Notes under the pieces: model-generated
The model's input: the letters and a program-made list of their open reading frames with translations, nothing else
What the model was told of the DNA's origin: nothing
Database searches by the model: none
Shown here: in pieces, positions 30,786-41,935 of the stretch
Layout of the letters: every line of letters starts with the position of its first letter
How positions within the stretch are numbered: the first letter of the stretch is position 1
Position numbers and translations under genes: made by a program
Source: Craterilacuibacter sp. RT1T
GTDB lineage: Bacteria > Pseudomonadota > Gammaproteobacteria > Burkholderiales > Chromobacteriaceae
DNA: 64,000 nt
NCBI RefSeq assembly: GCF_023502145.1
Contig: NZ_JAMFLI010000002.1
Span: forward strand, 124,001 to 188,000
Direction of reading: 5' to 3'

Positions 30786-31795
30786 TTTGAGCGCTCCACG
30801 CGGTTGATGATGCTGCCGAAGATGGAGCGGCCGGCGCGGTCATGCATGCGGATTTCTACGCAGTCGCCAAAGCGCATGAAGGGCGTGGCGGGCGCGCCTT
30901 GCTCTATGGTTTCCAGCATGCGCACTTCGGCCAGGCAGCAAAAACCGACACCACCGTGTTCGACCTTGGCGCCATTGAGGCTGCCTTGCTTATTCGACAC
31001 GGTGCCCGAGCCGATGATGGAACCGGCGACCAGATCGCGTGTTTTGGCGACATGGGCGATCAGTTGGGCAAAGCTGAACACCATATCGATTCCGGCATTG
31101 GGGTGGCCGAAAGCCTGCTCGTTGAGGCTGACTTGCAGCGGCAGATGCAGCTTGCTGTCCTGCCATGCCGCGCCCAGTTCGTCCGGCGTGACGGCGACCG
31201 GCGAGAAACTGGAGGCCGGCTTGGACTGGAAAAAGCCGAAACCCTTGGCCAGCTCGCCCGGAATCAGATTGCGCAGCGACACATCATTGACCAGCATGAT
31301 CAGGCGGATGGCGCGGGCACAGGTGGCGACATCCGCGCCCATGGCCACATCGCCGGTGACGACGGCGACTTCTGCTTCAAAATCGATGCCCCAGTCTTCG
31401 CTGGCAGCGCGTATGGCTGCGCGCGGTCCGATAAAGCTGTCCGAGCCGCCCTGATACATCAGCGGATCGGTGTAAAAGCTGGCGGGCATCTCGGCGCCGC
31501 GGGCGCGGCGCACCAGTTCGACATGGTTAAGATAGGCTGAGCCGTCGGCCCACTGGTAGGCGCGCGGCAGGGGCGAGGCGCAGGCTGCCTCGTCAAAGGC
31601 AAACTCGCCGGCGATGGGCCCGGCTTCCAGCGCGGTGGCAAGTTCGGCAAGCCGGGGGGCGAGTTGCGCCCAGTTGTCCAGCGCCGCCTGCAAGGTGGCG
31701 GCGATGTCCGGCACGGCCAGCGCGCGCTTAAGGTCGCGTGAAACCAGCACCAGTGTGCCGTCGCGGGTGGTGCTTTTCAGTGTGGCCAGTTTCAT
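30782..31795 (-). CDS. fahA: Fumarylacetoacetate hydrolase
   Basis: 337 aa, FAH fold. Metal/active-site residues appear in DWGIDFEAEVAVVTGDV, LVNDVSLRN, and the C-terminal GSGTVSNKQG; the segment FFQSKPASSFSPVAVTPDEL is typical of bacterial FAHs of this longer type. It splits fumarylacetoacetate to fumarate and acetoacetate. Coupled by 4-base overlaps both to the VOC gene before it and to maiA after it. Confidence 0.94.
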   Translation of the reverse strand: MKLATLKSTTRDGTLVLVSRDLKRALAVPDIAATLQAALDNWAQLAPRLAELATALEAGPIAGEFAFDEAACASPLPRAYQWADGSAYLNHVELVRRARGAEMPASFYTDPLMYQGGSDSFIGPRAAIRAASEDWGIDFEAEVAVVTGDVAMGADVATCARAIRLIMLVNDVSLRNLIPGELAKGFGFFQSKPASSFSPVAVTPDELGAAWQDSKLHLPLQVSLNEQAFGHPNAGIDMVFSFAQLIAHVAKTRDLVAGSIIGSGTVSNKQGSLNGAKVEHGGVGFCCLAEVRMLETIEQGAPATPFMRFGDCVEIRMHDRAGRSIFGSIINRVERSK

Positions 31796-32340
31796 CTGTT
31801 GTCTTCCTTATCCCAGCTGCCGTCGTGCATCCAGCGTGCGTGGGTCGGTGCTTTTTTAGTACGTGACCATTCGTCGAGCATGGCGTCTTTGACCCGGTAA
31901 AGCTCGGCCAGCATGCCGGGGCGGGCCGTATTGGCCGCCAGTTCCAGCCGGTGGCCATTGGGGTCGAAGAAATAGATGGACTGGAACAGGGTGTGATCGG
32001 TCGGGCCGATGACCTTGATGCCGGCCGCCTCCAGCTTTTGCTTGGTGGCCAGCAACACTTCCAGCGACTCGACTTCCAGCGCCAGATGCTGGACCCATGC
32101 CGGCGTATGCGGATCGCGCCCCATCGGCGCCTGGGTGGGCAACTCGAAAAAAGCCAGCACATTGCCGCCGCCGGCATCGAGAAACACATGCATATACGGG
32201 TCGGCTTCACCGGTGGAGGGCACGCGGTCTTCGGCGATGGCCAGCACAAAGCGCATGTCCAGATGGGTCTGGTACCAGTGAACGGTTTCGCGCGCATCGC
32301 GGCAGCGATAGGCGACATGGTGGATTTTCTGAACCAGCAT
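31792..32340 (-). CDS. VOC (glyoxalase/ring-cleavage dioxygenase) superfamily protein
   Basis: 182 aa with two beta-alpha-beta-beta-beta modules. Candidate metal ligands: His in IHHVAYRC (residues 7-8), His in WVQHLALEVES (about 84) and Glu in NGHRLELAA (about 132). Family members include glyoxalase I, extradiol dioxygenases and 4-hydroxyphenylpyruvate dioxygenase, though HPPD is about twice this size. It is the first gene of the run and overlaps fahA by 4 bases, so it probably acts in aromatic-ring or acetoacetate metabolism. The specific reaction is unknown. Confidence 0.85.
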   Translation of the reverse strand: MLVQKIHHVAYRCRDARETVHWYQTHLDMRFVLAIAEDRVPSTGEADPYMHVFLDAGGGNVLAFFELPTQAPMGRDPHTPAWVQHLALEVESLEVLLATKQKLEAAGIKVIGPTDHTLFQSIYFFDPNGHRLELAANTARPGMLAELYRVKDAMLDEWSRTKKAPTHARWMHDGSWDKEDNR

Positions 32341-32480
32341 GGCAGGGTCTCCTGATAAAGGCGGGCGGCCTGTAACGCCGCCGCCGGATGCCAGCTTAAA
32401 GCGGATGGCGGTTTAGCGGGAGACAGGTCATGCCTTTGTCGGCTCAAAACAGGGAAAATAATGCCAAATAATAGGCAGGC

Positions 32481-33392
32481 TTAGTTGCCGCTCACCGTAT
32501 TCGGGCTGCGACCCAGCGCATGTGCGACGCGCGAGACGGGCGCTTTGCCTAAGATGTCGCTGATAAACCACGCCGCATCGACGACCTGCTGCAAGTCGAC
32601 CCCGCTTTGCAAGCCCATGCCCTGCAATAGCCACAGCACGTCTTCGGTGGCGACATTGCCCGATGCGCCGCGCGCGTACGGGCAGCCGCCAAGGCCGGCC
32701 ACCGAGCTGTCAAAAGTATGGATGCCCATTTCCAGCGCTGCGACAATATTAGCAATGGCCATGCCGTAGCTGTCGTGAAAATGCCCGGCCAGTTGTGCGG
32801 CGGGTACCCGCTTTTGCACGGCAGATAGCATTTCGTGTACGCGGTTTGGCGTACCAACCCCGATGGTGTCGCCCAGCGAGATTTCGTAGCAGCCCATTTC
32901 CCTGAGCGCCGCGGCCACGCGGGCGACTTGGGAGGGGGCGATTTCGCCCTCGTACGGACAGCCCAGTACGCAGGAGACATAGCCGCGTACCCGCAATCCC
33001 GCATCCAGCGCCCGCCTGGCCACCGCGGCAAAGGCACTCAGGCTGTCGTTGATGCCCCTGTTCAGGTTGTGGCGGCTGAAGCTTTCGCTGGCGGCGCCAA
33101 AAACCGCAATTTCGCGCGCACCGGCAGCCAGTGCCGCATCCAGCCCTTGCTCATTGGGCACCAGCACCGGGTAATGCACTGGCCCTGCCAGATCCAGTGC
33201 GGCCAGCACCTCGGCACTGTCGGCCATTTGCGGCACCCAGCGTGGCGACACGAAGGCACCGGCCTCGATATGGGTTAGGCCAGAAGCGGCAAGGCGCTGT
33301 ATCAGTTCGAGTTTGCCCGCCCGCGTGACGGGCTGTTTTTCATTCTGCAGCCCGTCGCGCGGGCCGACTTCAACCAGTCTGATTTGAGGCAT
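32481..33392 (-). CDS. liuE: Hydroxymethylglutaryl-CoA lyase
   Basis: 303 aa TIM-barrel lyase. The N-terminal EVGPRDGLQNE binds metal and substrate, SLGDTIGVGTP and HFHDSYGMA provide further ligands, and GLGGCPYARGASGNVATED holds the catalytic Cys. It cleaves HMG-CoA to acetyl-CoA and acetoacetate, the last step of leucine breakdown (also named mvaB). It has its own LiuR-type operator at 33421-33451 and a GGAG Shine-Dalgarno. It is separated from the other liu genes by the PAS-GGDEF-EAL gene. Confidence 0.95.
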   Translation of the reverse strand: MPQIRLVEVGPRDGLQNEKQPVTRAGKLELIQRLAASGLTHIEAGAFVSPRWVPQMADSAEVLAALDLAGPVHYPVLVPNEQGLDAALAAGAREIAVFGAASESFSRHNLNRGINDSLSAFAAVARRALDAGLRVRGYVSCVLGCPYEGEIAPSQVARVAAALREMGCYEISLGDTIGVGTPNRVHEMLSAVQKRVPAAQLAGHFHDSYGMAIANIVAALEMGIHTFDSSVAGLGGCPYARGASGNVATEDVLWLLQGMGLQSGVDLQQVVDAAWFISDILGKAPVSRVAHALGRSPNTVSGN

Positions 33393-33420
33393 TTGCGTGC
33401 TCCATCTGCGGCAAGGTCTT

Positions 33421-33451
33421 TATCTTGCAGTAACGCTTACGTTAACGTCAA
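33421..33451 (-). promoter_or_regulatory. LiuR operator/MerR-type promoter before the HMG-CoA lyase gene
   Basis: On the minus strand TTGACG (33451-33446), a 19-bp spacer containing TTAACGTAAGCGTTA, then AAGATA (33426-33421). The 19-bp spacer is the MerR-family hallmark. The core TTACGTTAACGT is shared with the liuA operator, where the layout is the same. It lies about 30-60 bp before the ATG. Confidence 0.7.
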
Positions 33452-33619
33452 TTTGTGGCGGGCGAAATAGTGGTGCCGGCAAGAGTCTGTGGGGTTTCGG
33501 GCAACACGGATGTGCACGGAGCGCGGCGGATGCCGGTTTGGGCCATCCTTGGGGATGCGGGCGGGCTTGCCTCTGCATCCTCGCGTATGCCCGGCTGATG
33601 GCGATGATGGCGGCGGGGG

Positions 33620-36145
33620 TTAGGCCCGGTTTGGCAGGCTTTCGAAGGTTTTGACGCTGCCGGGGCGGCCCAGCAGATAGCCCTGATAGATGTCGCACTG
33701 CCCGCTGGCCAGATAGGCAAACTGCGCTTCGGTTTCCACGCCTTCGGCCACGACGCCAAGCTTCAGCGCACGCGCCATGGCGAGGATGGCATCGACGATG
33801 GCAGCATCGTCGCTGTCGCTATGGATATCGCGGACAAACTCCTGGTCTATCTTGATCTCGGACAGCGGCAGCCGTTTCAGGTAGGTCAGCGAGGCGTAGC
33901 CGGTGCCGAAATCATCCATTGAGAAACGGATGCCGTGGGTGCACAGCGAGCGCATCTTGGCTTCCGCATCGCCCAGGTTGTCCAGCAGCACACTCTCGGT
34001 CAGTTCAAGCTTCAGCCGCGCTGGAGGGGCGCCGGTTTCGGCCAGAATGGCCAAGACATCACTGACGAAATCCGCCTGCTGGAACTGGCGGGCGCTGATA
34101 TTGACCGACAGCACCATGCCAGACAGGGCAGGCCTGGATTGCCAGCTGGCCAGCAGCTGGCAGGACTCGAGCAATACCCAGCGGCCGATAGGCAGGATCA
34201 GCCCGTATGCCTCGGCACAGGGGATGAAGTCGGCCGGAGCGACCTGCTGTCCCTTGGCGTTGCGCCAGCGCAGCAGCACTTCGGCGCCGATGGGCTGTTG
34301 CCGGGTATTGAACTGCGGCTGCAGGGCAAGGAAGAATTCATGATTGCTTAGCGCGTGATGCAATTGCTGGCGCAACTGTTCGCGCTGGGAGGCTGTTTCA
34401 TGCAGGGCCTGCTGGAAAAAGCAGATGCGTGAGCGGCCTTGATGCTTGGCCTGATACAGCGCGAGGTCGGCCTGCGCCAGCAGGTCGGCATGGCTTTCCG
34501 CGTTACCGCTAAACAGGGTGCCGCCGATGCTGATGCTGTTATTGTAGGGCATGCCATCCAGGGTCAGGTCCCGGTTGATCGCCTGCAATAATTGTTGGCC
34601 GAGGTGTTGTGCCGCGTGGCGCGCGCTAGTCTGGTCGCATGACAGGTTTTCCGCCAGCACGACAAATTCGTCCCCGCCCAGACGCGCAACCAGATCCTGT
34701 TGCCGGCTGTGCCGGCACAGCAATTGCGCGATCTGGCACAGCAGCAGGTCGCCGACTTCGTGGCCACGTGTGTCGTTGATGGTCTTGAAGTGGTCGACAT
34801 CGATAAACAGCAATGCGCCATGCCTGCCGCTGCTGGCGCTACGCGACAAGGCCTGTGGCAGGCGTTCGTTGAAGCGGCGGCGGTTGGCAAGGTGGGTCAG
34901 CGGGTCGTAGAAAACCAGCTTGCGGATCTGTTCTTCGTCCTGTTTGCGCTGGCTGATGTCAAGCAGCGCTCCGACAACGCGCAGCGGCCGGCCCTCCTGG
35001 TCGCGTTCGACCACGTCGCCGCGATCAATCACCCAGATTTCGCTGCCATTTTGATGCAGCATCCGATATTCGGCACGGTAGGGAATGCCTTCTTTCAGAC
35101 AGCTGTCCAGCGCGGCAAAGACTTGCGGCCGGTCGTCCGGATGAATGGCATTGCTGTAGACCGCCAGTTCGTGTTCAAGATAGCGGTCATCCAGCCCCAG
35201 TAATGCACACCATTTATGGTTGTGGCGGACCTGTCCGCTGGGCAGGTCCCAGTCCCAGACGCCTTCATCAATGGTGGTCAGCGCGTAGTCGAGGCGCTTG
35301 CAGGCGTCTTCGGCACTTTGCCTGGCCTGTTCTGCCGCCTCGCGTGCCTGTAGCAGTTCGGTGACATCGTTGGCGATGACCAAAACGCATGCCTGGCCAT
35401 GGGCATTGGTAAACGGCGTTTTGGTCGACTGGAAATGGCGGATCTGGCCGTTGGTGACGTCGGTGGATGTTTCCATCACTATCCGCGATTGGCCAGAACG
35501 CATAATCTCGCGGATATTCTCCAGATAAAAGGCCACCTGTTCGGCATTGGGATTGAAGTCGGCGTCGCTCTTGCCGGTCATCTGTTCCACGGTCGTGCCA
35601 TATAGCGTGGCCAGTGCCTGATTGGCCAGCAGAAACTGGCCATCCCAGTTCTTGATGAAGCAGATATTGCTGCCGTGACGGATCACCGAATCCAGCAGTG
35701 CCTCGCGTTCGGCCAGTTTGTCCAGCAGTCGCTGGCGTGGCCGCTCGTCGACGCTGAAGGAAAACAGCAACAGTTCGCCGGCATCGACCCGCGCCAGCGC
35801 CTGGGATGTGTGAATGGCTATTGGTGTCCCGTCTTGATGGCAATGAATCCCGCCTCCGGTCACCGGCAGGGTTTCGCGGGCCATGGCTTTTGCGAAGATG
35901 GCGCGCACGCTTTCCTGTTCGGCAGGCGGGATAATCAGCGTCAGCAGGTCGCAGCCCATGGCTTCTGCCCGGCTATAGCCGTAAAGCCGGGTGCTGGCAT
36001 CGTTCCAGTACACCACCTTGTACTGGCTGTCGTGGCCCTGAATGGCGATGCCGGGCATGCTGTCCATTAAGGCAAAAACCCCGGCGCGTGTCAGCGCAAG
36101 GGTGGGGGCAATGGCAGTCTGCGCGTTGGGTAATGCATTCATCAA
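33620..36145 (-). CDS. PAS-PAS-PAS-GGDEF-EAL cyclic-di-GMP enzyme
   Basis: 841 aa, soluble, no membrane helix or signal peptide. Three PAS domains (about 25-135, 145-265 and 280-400), the third followed by a PAC-like ISQRK segment; GGDEF domain (about 405-565) with intact RLGGDEF, so diguanylate cyclase activity is possible; EAL domain (about 580-830) with EVL in GAEVLLRW in place of EAL, and intact ELTES, DDFGTGYASL, KIDQEF and VAEGVET. The phosphodiesterase site therefore looks usable. The signal for the PAS domains is unknown. It lies inside the leucine-catabolism block in the same orientation, between liuD (82-bp gap) and liuE (228-bp gap). Confidence 0.95.
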   Translation of the reverse strand: MMNALPNAQTAIAPTLALTRAGVFALMDSMPGIAIQGHDSQYKVVYWNDASTRLYGYSRAEAMGCDLLTLIIPPAEQESVRAIFAKAMARETLPVTGGGIHCHQDGTPIAIHTSQALARVDAGELLLFSFSVDERPRQRLLDKLAEREALLDSVIRHGSNICFIKNWDGQFLLANQALATLYGTTVEQMTGKSDADFNPNAEQVAFYLENIREIMRSGQSRIVMETSTDVTNGQIRHFQSTKTPFTNAHGQACVLVIANDVTELLQAREAAEQARQSAEDACKRLDYALTTIDEGVWDWDLPSGQVRHNHKWCALLGLDDRYLEHELAVYSNAIHPDDRPQVFAALDSCLKEGIPYRAEYRMLHQNGSEIWVIDRGDVVERDQEGRPLRVVGALLDISQRKQDEEQIRKLVFYDPLTHLANRRRFNERLPQALSRSASSGRHGALLFIDVDHFKTINDTRGHEVGDLLLCQIAQLLCRHSRQQDLVARLGGDEFVVLAENLSCDQTSARHAAQHLGQQLLQAINRDLTLDGMPYNNSISIGGTLFSGNAESHADLLAQADLALYQAKHQGRSRICFFQQALHETASQREQLRQQLHHALSNHEFFLALQPQFNTRQQPIGAEVLLRWRNAKGQQVAPADFIPCAEAYGLILPIGRWVLLESCQLLASWQSRPALSGMVLSVNISARQFQQADFVSDVLAILAETGAPPARLKLELTESVLLDNLGDAEAKMRSLCTHGIRFSMDDFGTGYASLTYLKRLPLSEIKIDQEFVRDIHSDSDDAAIVDAILAMARALKLGVVAEGVETEAQFAYLASGQCDIYQGYLLGRPGSVKTFESLPNRA

Positions 36146-36227
36146 GTCTGTTTGGGTAGGTGGTTTTCCCTATCTTAAAATTTTTGGAAGTTATTTGCCG
36201 ATAACTTTCAACAATTGTTGATTAAAC

Positions 36228-38180
36228 TCAAGCAGGCTGTGCCTGCGGCATCGTTTCGAAGTCGACCAGTTCATCGCCATCGCTGACCTGTTCCCCCGGA
36301 TGGAACAGGTAGGCCTTGACTACGCCATCGGCCGGTGCCCTTAGCGTGTGCTCCATCTTCATCGCCTCCAGTATCAAGAGCGGGGTGCCCTGGGTGACGT
36401 GGCTGCCGGTATTGCTCAGGTGGGCGAGCACCCGCCCCGGCATCGGTGCCCGCAGGTGGGCGTGGCCTTGCGTCTCGGCGCTGGCGTAGGCATAGGGGTC
36501 GGCAAGCTGGGCCAGCAGGCGCTCGCTGCCACTGAACAGGGTACGGCTATGGCCGTGACGGATGACGCGTGCCTGATGGCGCTGTCCGTCCAGCCACAGC
36601 GTTAGCTCGCCCTGATCCAGGCTGGCGCGTGCGTGCGCGCAGGCTGACGCCGTGGTGACGGTAAAACCGTCGGCCAGATAATCCACGCTCACCCGGTGTA
36701 GCTGCCCGGCGACCTGCCAGTCGAAGTGGCGGCGCAGCGTCCCGTTCAGGCGCCAGCCCTTGCCGCCGTCTAGCGCTTCGGCAAGCGAGAGCAGCGCGAG
36801 TTGCCACGACGCGGGTGCCGTTGCGCCTGGCAGCAGTTCGGCTTCGGCGCGCGCGATCAGGCCAGTGTCGACACTGCCGGCGGCAAAGTCGGGGTGGGCC
36901 GCCAGGCGTGCCAGAAAGGCTGTATTGCAGGCGACACCGGCGATCTCGCACTGTGCCAGTGCATGACGCAGGCTTTGCAGCGCGATGTCGCGCGTCTCGC
37001 CCCAGACAATCAGCTTGGCGATCATCGGGTCATACCACGGCGAGATGGTGTCGCCCTCGATCACGCCGCTGTCGAGGCGCACCCGTGCCGAGCCTTGCGG
37101 CAGGCGCAGGTGGGTGAGGGTGCCGGTGGCCGGCAAGAAGCCCTTGTCCGGGTCTTCGGCGTAAATGCGCGCTTCGAAGGCATGGCCGGATAGGGGAATG
37201 TCGTCCTGCGCCAGCGGTAGTGCCTCGCCGGCGGCGACGCGGATCTGCCACGCCACCAGATCCTGTCCGGTGATCATCTCGGTGACCGGATGTTCGACCT
37301 GTAGCCGGGTATTCATTTCCATGAAATAGAAGCGGCCATCGGGTTCGACAATGAATTCGACCGTGCCGGCACCGACATAGCCGACGGCGCGCGCGGCGGC
37401 GCAGGCGGCCTCGCCCATGGCGCGGCGCGTGGCTGCTGCCAGGTTGGGCGCAGGTGCTTCTTCTATGACTTTCTGGTGGCGGCGCTGGGCCGAGCAGTCG
37501 CGTTCGAACAGGTAGACCGCGTGGCCGTGGCTGTCGGCAAACAGCTGGATCTCGATATGGCGCGGGCGCTGCAGGTATTTTTCCAGCAGCACCACATCGT
37601 TGCCGAAGGCTGCCTGCGCCTCGCGCCGGCACGAGGCCAGCGCCGCGGCAAATTCGGCCCCGGATTCGACCACGCGCATGCCCTTGCCGCCGCCACCCAT
37701 CACGGCCTTGATCAGCACCGGATAGCCGATGCGCGTGGCTTCCGCGGCCAGCAGGGTGTCGTCCTGGTTTTCGCCATGGTAGCCCGGCACCAGCGGCACG
37801 CCGGCGTCGGCCATCAGGCGCTTGGCGGCCGATTTGGAACCCATGGCCTCGATGGCCGAGGCTGGTGGGCCGATAAAAATCAGGCCGGCGGCGCTGCAAT
37901 CACGGGCGAATGCGGCATTTTCCGACAGGAAACCGTAGCCGGGGTGGATGGCATCGGCGCCGCAGCTGAGCGCGGCGGCAATGATCTTGTCGGCACGCAG
38001 ATAGGATTCGGCGGCAGCGGCCGCGCCGATGGCCACCGCCTCGTCGGCCAGGCGCACATGCTGCGCGTTCGCGTCGGCCTCCGAATAGACCGCGACGCTG
38101 GCAATGCCCAGCGCGCGGGCACTGCGGATAATGCGGCAGGCAATTTCGCCGCGGTTGGCGATCAGAATCTTGGCCAGCAT
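36228..38180 (-). CDS. liuD: 3-methylcrotonyl-CoA carboxylase, biotin-carrying alpha subunit
   Basis: 650 aa. Biotin carboxylase N-terminus (KILIANRGEIACRIIRSARA), ATP-grasp glycine loop VMGGGGKGMRVV, carboxylase C-terminal domain, then a middle region and a biotinyl domain whose ILEAMKMEH carries the Lys that is biotinylated (about residue 613). With LiuB it carboxylates 3-methylcrotonyl-CoA in leucine breakdown. The cluster context separates it from acetyl-, propionyl- or geranyl-CoA carboxylases. The ATG overlaps the liuC stop (TGATG), indicating coupling. Confidence 0.94.
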   Translation of the reverse strand: MLAKILIANRGEIACRIIRSARALGIASVAVYSEADANAQHVRLADEAVAIGAAAAAESYLRADKIIAAALSCGADAIHPGYGFLSENAAFARDCSAAGLIFIGPPASAIEAMGSKSAAKRLMADAGVPLVPGYHGENQDDTLLAAEATRIGYPVLIKAVMGGGGKGMRVVESGAEFAAALASCRREAQAAFGNDVVLLEKYLQRPRHIEIQLFADSHGHAVYLFERDCSAQRRHQKVIEEAPAPNLAAATRRAMGEAACAAARAVGYVGAGTVEFIVEPDGRFYFMEMNTRLQVEHPVTEMITGQDLVAWQIRVAAGEALPLAQDDIPLSGHAFEARIYAEDPDKGFLPATGTLTHLRLPQGSARVRLDSGVIEGDTISPWYDPMIAKLIVWGETRDIALQSLRHALAQCEIAGVACNTAFLARLAAHPDFAAGSVDTGLIARAEAELLPGATAPASWQLALLSLAEALDGGKGWRLNGTLRRHFDWQVAGQLHRVSVDYLADGFTVTTASACAHARASLDQGELTLWLDGQRHQARVIRHGHSRTLFSGSERLLAQLADPYAYASAETQGHAHLRAPMPGRVLAHLSNTGSHVTQGTPLLILEAMKMEHTLRAPADGVVKAYLFHPGEQVSDGDELVDFETMPQAQPA

Positions 38181-38965
38181 CAGTCTTGCTCCTCTTGCCA
38201 GGCGGGGCGGCGTTTATCGAAGAAGGCAGCGAGTCCCTCGCGCGCTTCGCTGCCGGCACGGGTGCGGGCAATCAGGGCGGCGGTTTCGGCTAGAAGCGTG
38301 TCATCGCTGGTTGAGCCATCGGCCACCGCGCGCAGCAACTGTTTGCTCTGGGCAAGCGCGCCCGGCGCGCCTTGCAGCAGTTGCCGGGCAAGCGCCGCGA
38401 TGCTGCTGTCCAGCCTGTCCGCTGCGACAATCTCGTGCACCAGGCCCAGGCGCCAGGCGGTGTCGGCAGGGATGCGTTCGGCCGACAATGTGTAGCGGCG
38501 CATGGCGCGCATACCGATGGCTTCGCTGACATAGGGCGCGATGGTGGCCGGAATCAGCCCCAGGCGCACCTCGGACAAGCCAAAGCGGGCTTCGGGTGTG
38601 GCGATGGCAATGTCGCAAGCGGCGACCAGCCCCATGCCGCCGGCCAGTGCTGCGCCATGCACGCGTGCGATGACCGGCTTGGGGCAGCGGTACAGCGTCT
38701 TGAGCAAGCCGGCCAGCGCTTGTGCATCGGCCAGATTCTGCGCCTCGCTAAAGGCGGCGGCACGGCGCATCCAGTCAAGATCGGCACCTGCGCAAAAGCT
38801 CGCGCCGCGCCCGGCCAGTACGATGACCCGTACGCCGGCATCGTTTGCCAGCGTGTTGATGGCATGGGTGAGCGCATCGATCAGGGCTTCATTCAGCGCA
38901 TTGTGTAGCGCGGGGCGATTCAGCCACAGGGTGGCGATGGCTGCATGGTGTTCGATTTCCAGCAT
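38180..38965 (-). CDS. liuC: Methylglutaconyl-CoA hydratase (enoyl-CoA hydratase family)
   Basis: 261 aa crotonase-fold enzyme. Oxyanion-hole segments GRGASFCAGADLDWM and HGAALAGGMGLVAACD, then ATPEARFGLSEVRLGLIPATIAP with the catalytic-glutamate region. It hydrates 3-methylglutaconyl-CoA to HMG-CoA. I chose the ATG at 38965 because GGAGAG lies five bases upstream; the ATG at 38989 (eight residues more, overlapping liuB) is possible. Confidence 0.92.
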   Translation of the reverse strand: MLEIEHHAAIATLWLNRPALHNALNEALIDALTHAINTLANDAGVRVIVLAGRGASFCAGADLDWMRRAAAFSEAQNLADAQALAGLLKTLYRCPKPVIARVHGAALAGGMGLVAACDIAIATPEARFGLSEVRLGLIPATIAPYVSEAIGMRAMRRYTLSAERIPADTAWRLGLVHEIVAADRLDSSIAALARQLLQGAPGALAQSKQLLRAVADGSTSDDTLLAETAALIARTRAGSEAREGLAAFFDKRRPAWQEEQD

Positions 38966-38985
38966 CGTGCTCTCCATGGCGGGCC

Positions 38986-40584
<1,599 letters not shown>

Positions 40585-40659
40585 GATTGAAGTCGGGAGT
40601 AGAGAGTGGGGGGAGGGATGGGGCATCGCAACGGTGATGCGCCCCGTCCCATACCCTGA

Positions 40660-41829
40660 TTAGCGCTGCTCGGCCATCAGTTCGCGGCCGATCAGCCAGC
40701 GGCGGATTTCGCTGGTGCCGGCGCCGATCTCGTAGAGTTTGGCGTCACGCAGCAGGCGGCCGGCGGATAGCTCGTTGGTATAGCCGACGCCCCCCAGGCA
40801 CTGGATGGTATCCAGCGCCATTTGGGTGGCGTTTTCGGCGGCATACAGGATGACGCCGGCCGCGTCCTTGCGTACGCTGCGCCCGCTGGCGCCCGCATCC
40901 AGCGCCGCGCCGATGCTATAGACGTAGGCACGGCTGGCCGAGAGCTGGACATACATATCGGCCAGCTTGCCCTGCATGAGCTGGAAGTCGCCGATGGCCT
41001 GGCCGAATTGCTGGCGCTGGGCCAGATAGGGCAGGGTCAGATCCATGCAGGCCTGCATAATGCCCAAGGGGCCGGCCGACAGTACGGCGCGCTCGTAATC
41101 GAGACCGCTCATCAATACATTCACCCCGCCGCCGATTTTCCCCAGCACATTGGCGAGCGGTACTTCGCAGTTATCGAAATACAGGGGATAGGTGTTGGAG
41201 CCGCGCATGCCCAGTTTGTCGAGCTTGGGGCCGTGGCTGAAACCGGCCATGCCTTTTTCGACGATAAAAGCGGTGATGCCGCGCGCACCGGCGGCCGGGT
41301 CGGTTTTAGCGTAGACCACCAGCACATCGGCGTCGCCGCCGTTGGTAATCCACATCTTGCTGCCGTTAAGCATGAAGCTGTCGCCGCAGCGGGTGGCCGC
41401 GAGCTTCATGCTGACTACGTCCGAGCCGGCATTGGGTTCGGACATGGCCAGCGCGCCGATGTGGGTGCCGGCAATCAGGCGGGGCAGGTAGCGCTGCTTT
41501 TGTTGCGTATTGCCGTTGCGGCTAATCTGGTTGACGCACAAATTGGAGTGCGCACCATAGGACAGGCCGACCGAGGCCGAGGCGCGGGAGATTTCCTCCA
41601 TGGCCACCATATGGGCCAGATAGCCCAAGCCTGCGCCGCCATATTCTTCTGCGGCGGTTATGCCAAGCAGCCCCATTTCGCCCAGCTTAAGCCATAGCTC
41701 GGCCGGAAACAGGTTGTCGCGGTCTATCGAAGCGGCGTGCGGTGCAATTTCGCGATCGGCAAACTCGCGTACTGCCTCACGCAGGGCGCGGCAGGTGTCA
41801 TCAAGCATAAAGTCGCAGGGTGCCGTCAT
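40660..41829 (-). CDS. liuA: Isovaleryl-CoA dehydrogenase
   Basis: 389 aa flavoprotein of the acyl-CoA dehydrogenase family. FAD/substrate segment [18 protein letters not shown] and [17 protein letters not shown]. The catalytic Glu is in [14 protein letters not shown], in the position used by isovaleryl-CoA dehydrogenases rather than the C-terminal position of medium-chain enzymes, so the specificity call is good. C-terminal [19 protein letters not shown] is conserved. It oxidises isovaleryl-CoA to 3-methylcrotonyl-CoA. First structural gene after liuR, behind the operator at 41854-41884. Confidence 0.96.
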   Translation of the reverse strand: MTAPCDFMLDDTCRALREAVREFADREIAPHAASIDRDNLFPAELWLKLGEMGLLGITAAEEYGGAGLGYLAHMVAMEEISRASASVGLSYGAHSNLCVNQISRNGNTQQKQRYLPRLIAGTHIGALAMSEPNAGSDVVSMKLAATRCGDSFMLNGSKMWITNGGDADVLVVYAKTDPAAGARGITAFIVEKGMAGFSHGPKLDKLGMRGSNTYPLYFDNCEVPLANVLGKIGGGVNVLMSGLDYERAVLSAGPLGIMQACMDLTLPYLAQRQQFGQAIGDFQLMQGKLADMYVQLSASRAYVYSIGAALDAGASGRSVRKDAAGVILYAAENATQMALDTIQCLGGVGYTNELSAGRLLRDAKLYEIGAGTSEIRRWLIGRELMAEQR

Positions 41830-41853
41830 GGTGTGTCTCCTCCTTGTTTTGCT

Positions 41854-41884
41854 TGATCATGAGTTACGTTAACGTAAACGTCAA
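41854..41884 (-). promoter_or_regulatory. LiuR operator/MerR-type promoter before liuA
   Basis: On the minus strand TTGACG (41884-41879), a 19-bp spacer and TGATCA (41859-41854). The spacer holds a perfect 14-bp palindrome TTACGTT/AACGTAA (41864-41877). This is the arrangement by which MerR-family activators twist an over-long promoter. It lies between liuR and liuA, so LiuR probably controls liuA onwards. Confidence 0.75.
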
Positions 41885-41935
41885 TCAAGAAGCATGCAAA
41901 AAGCAGGGCTTGGTGACAGCAGTGTTGTATGGCAG

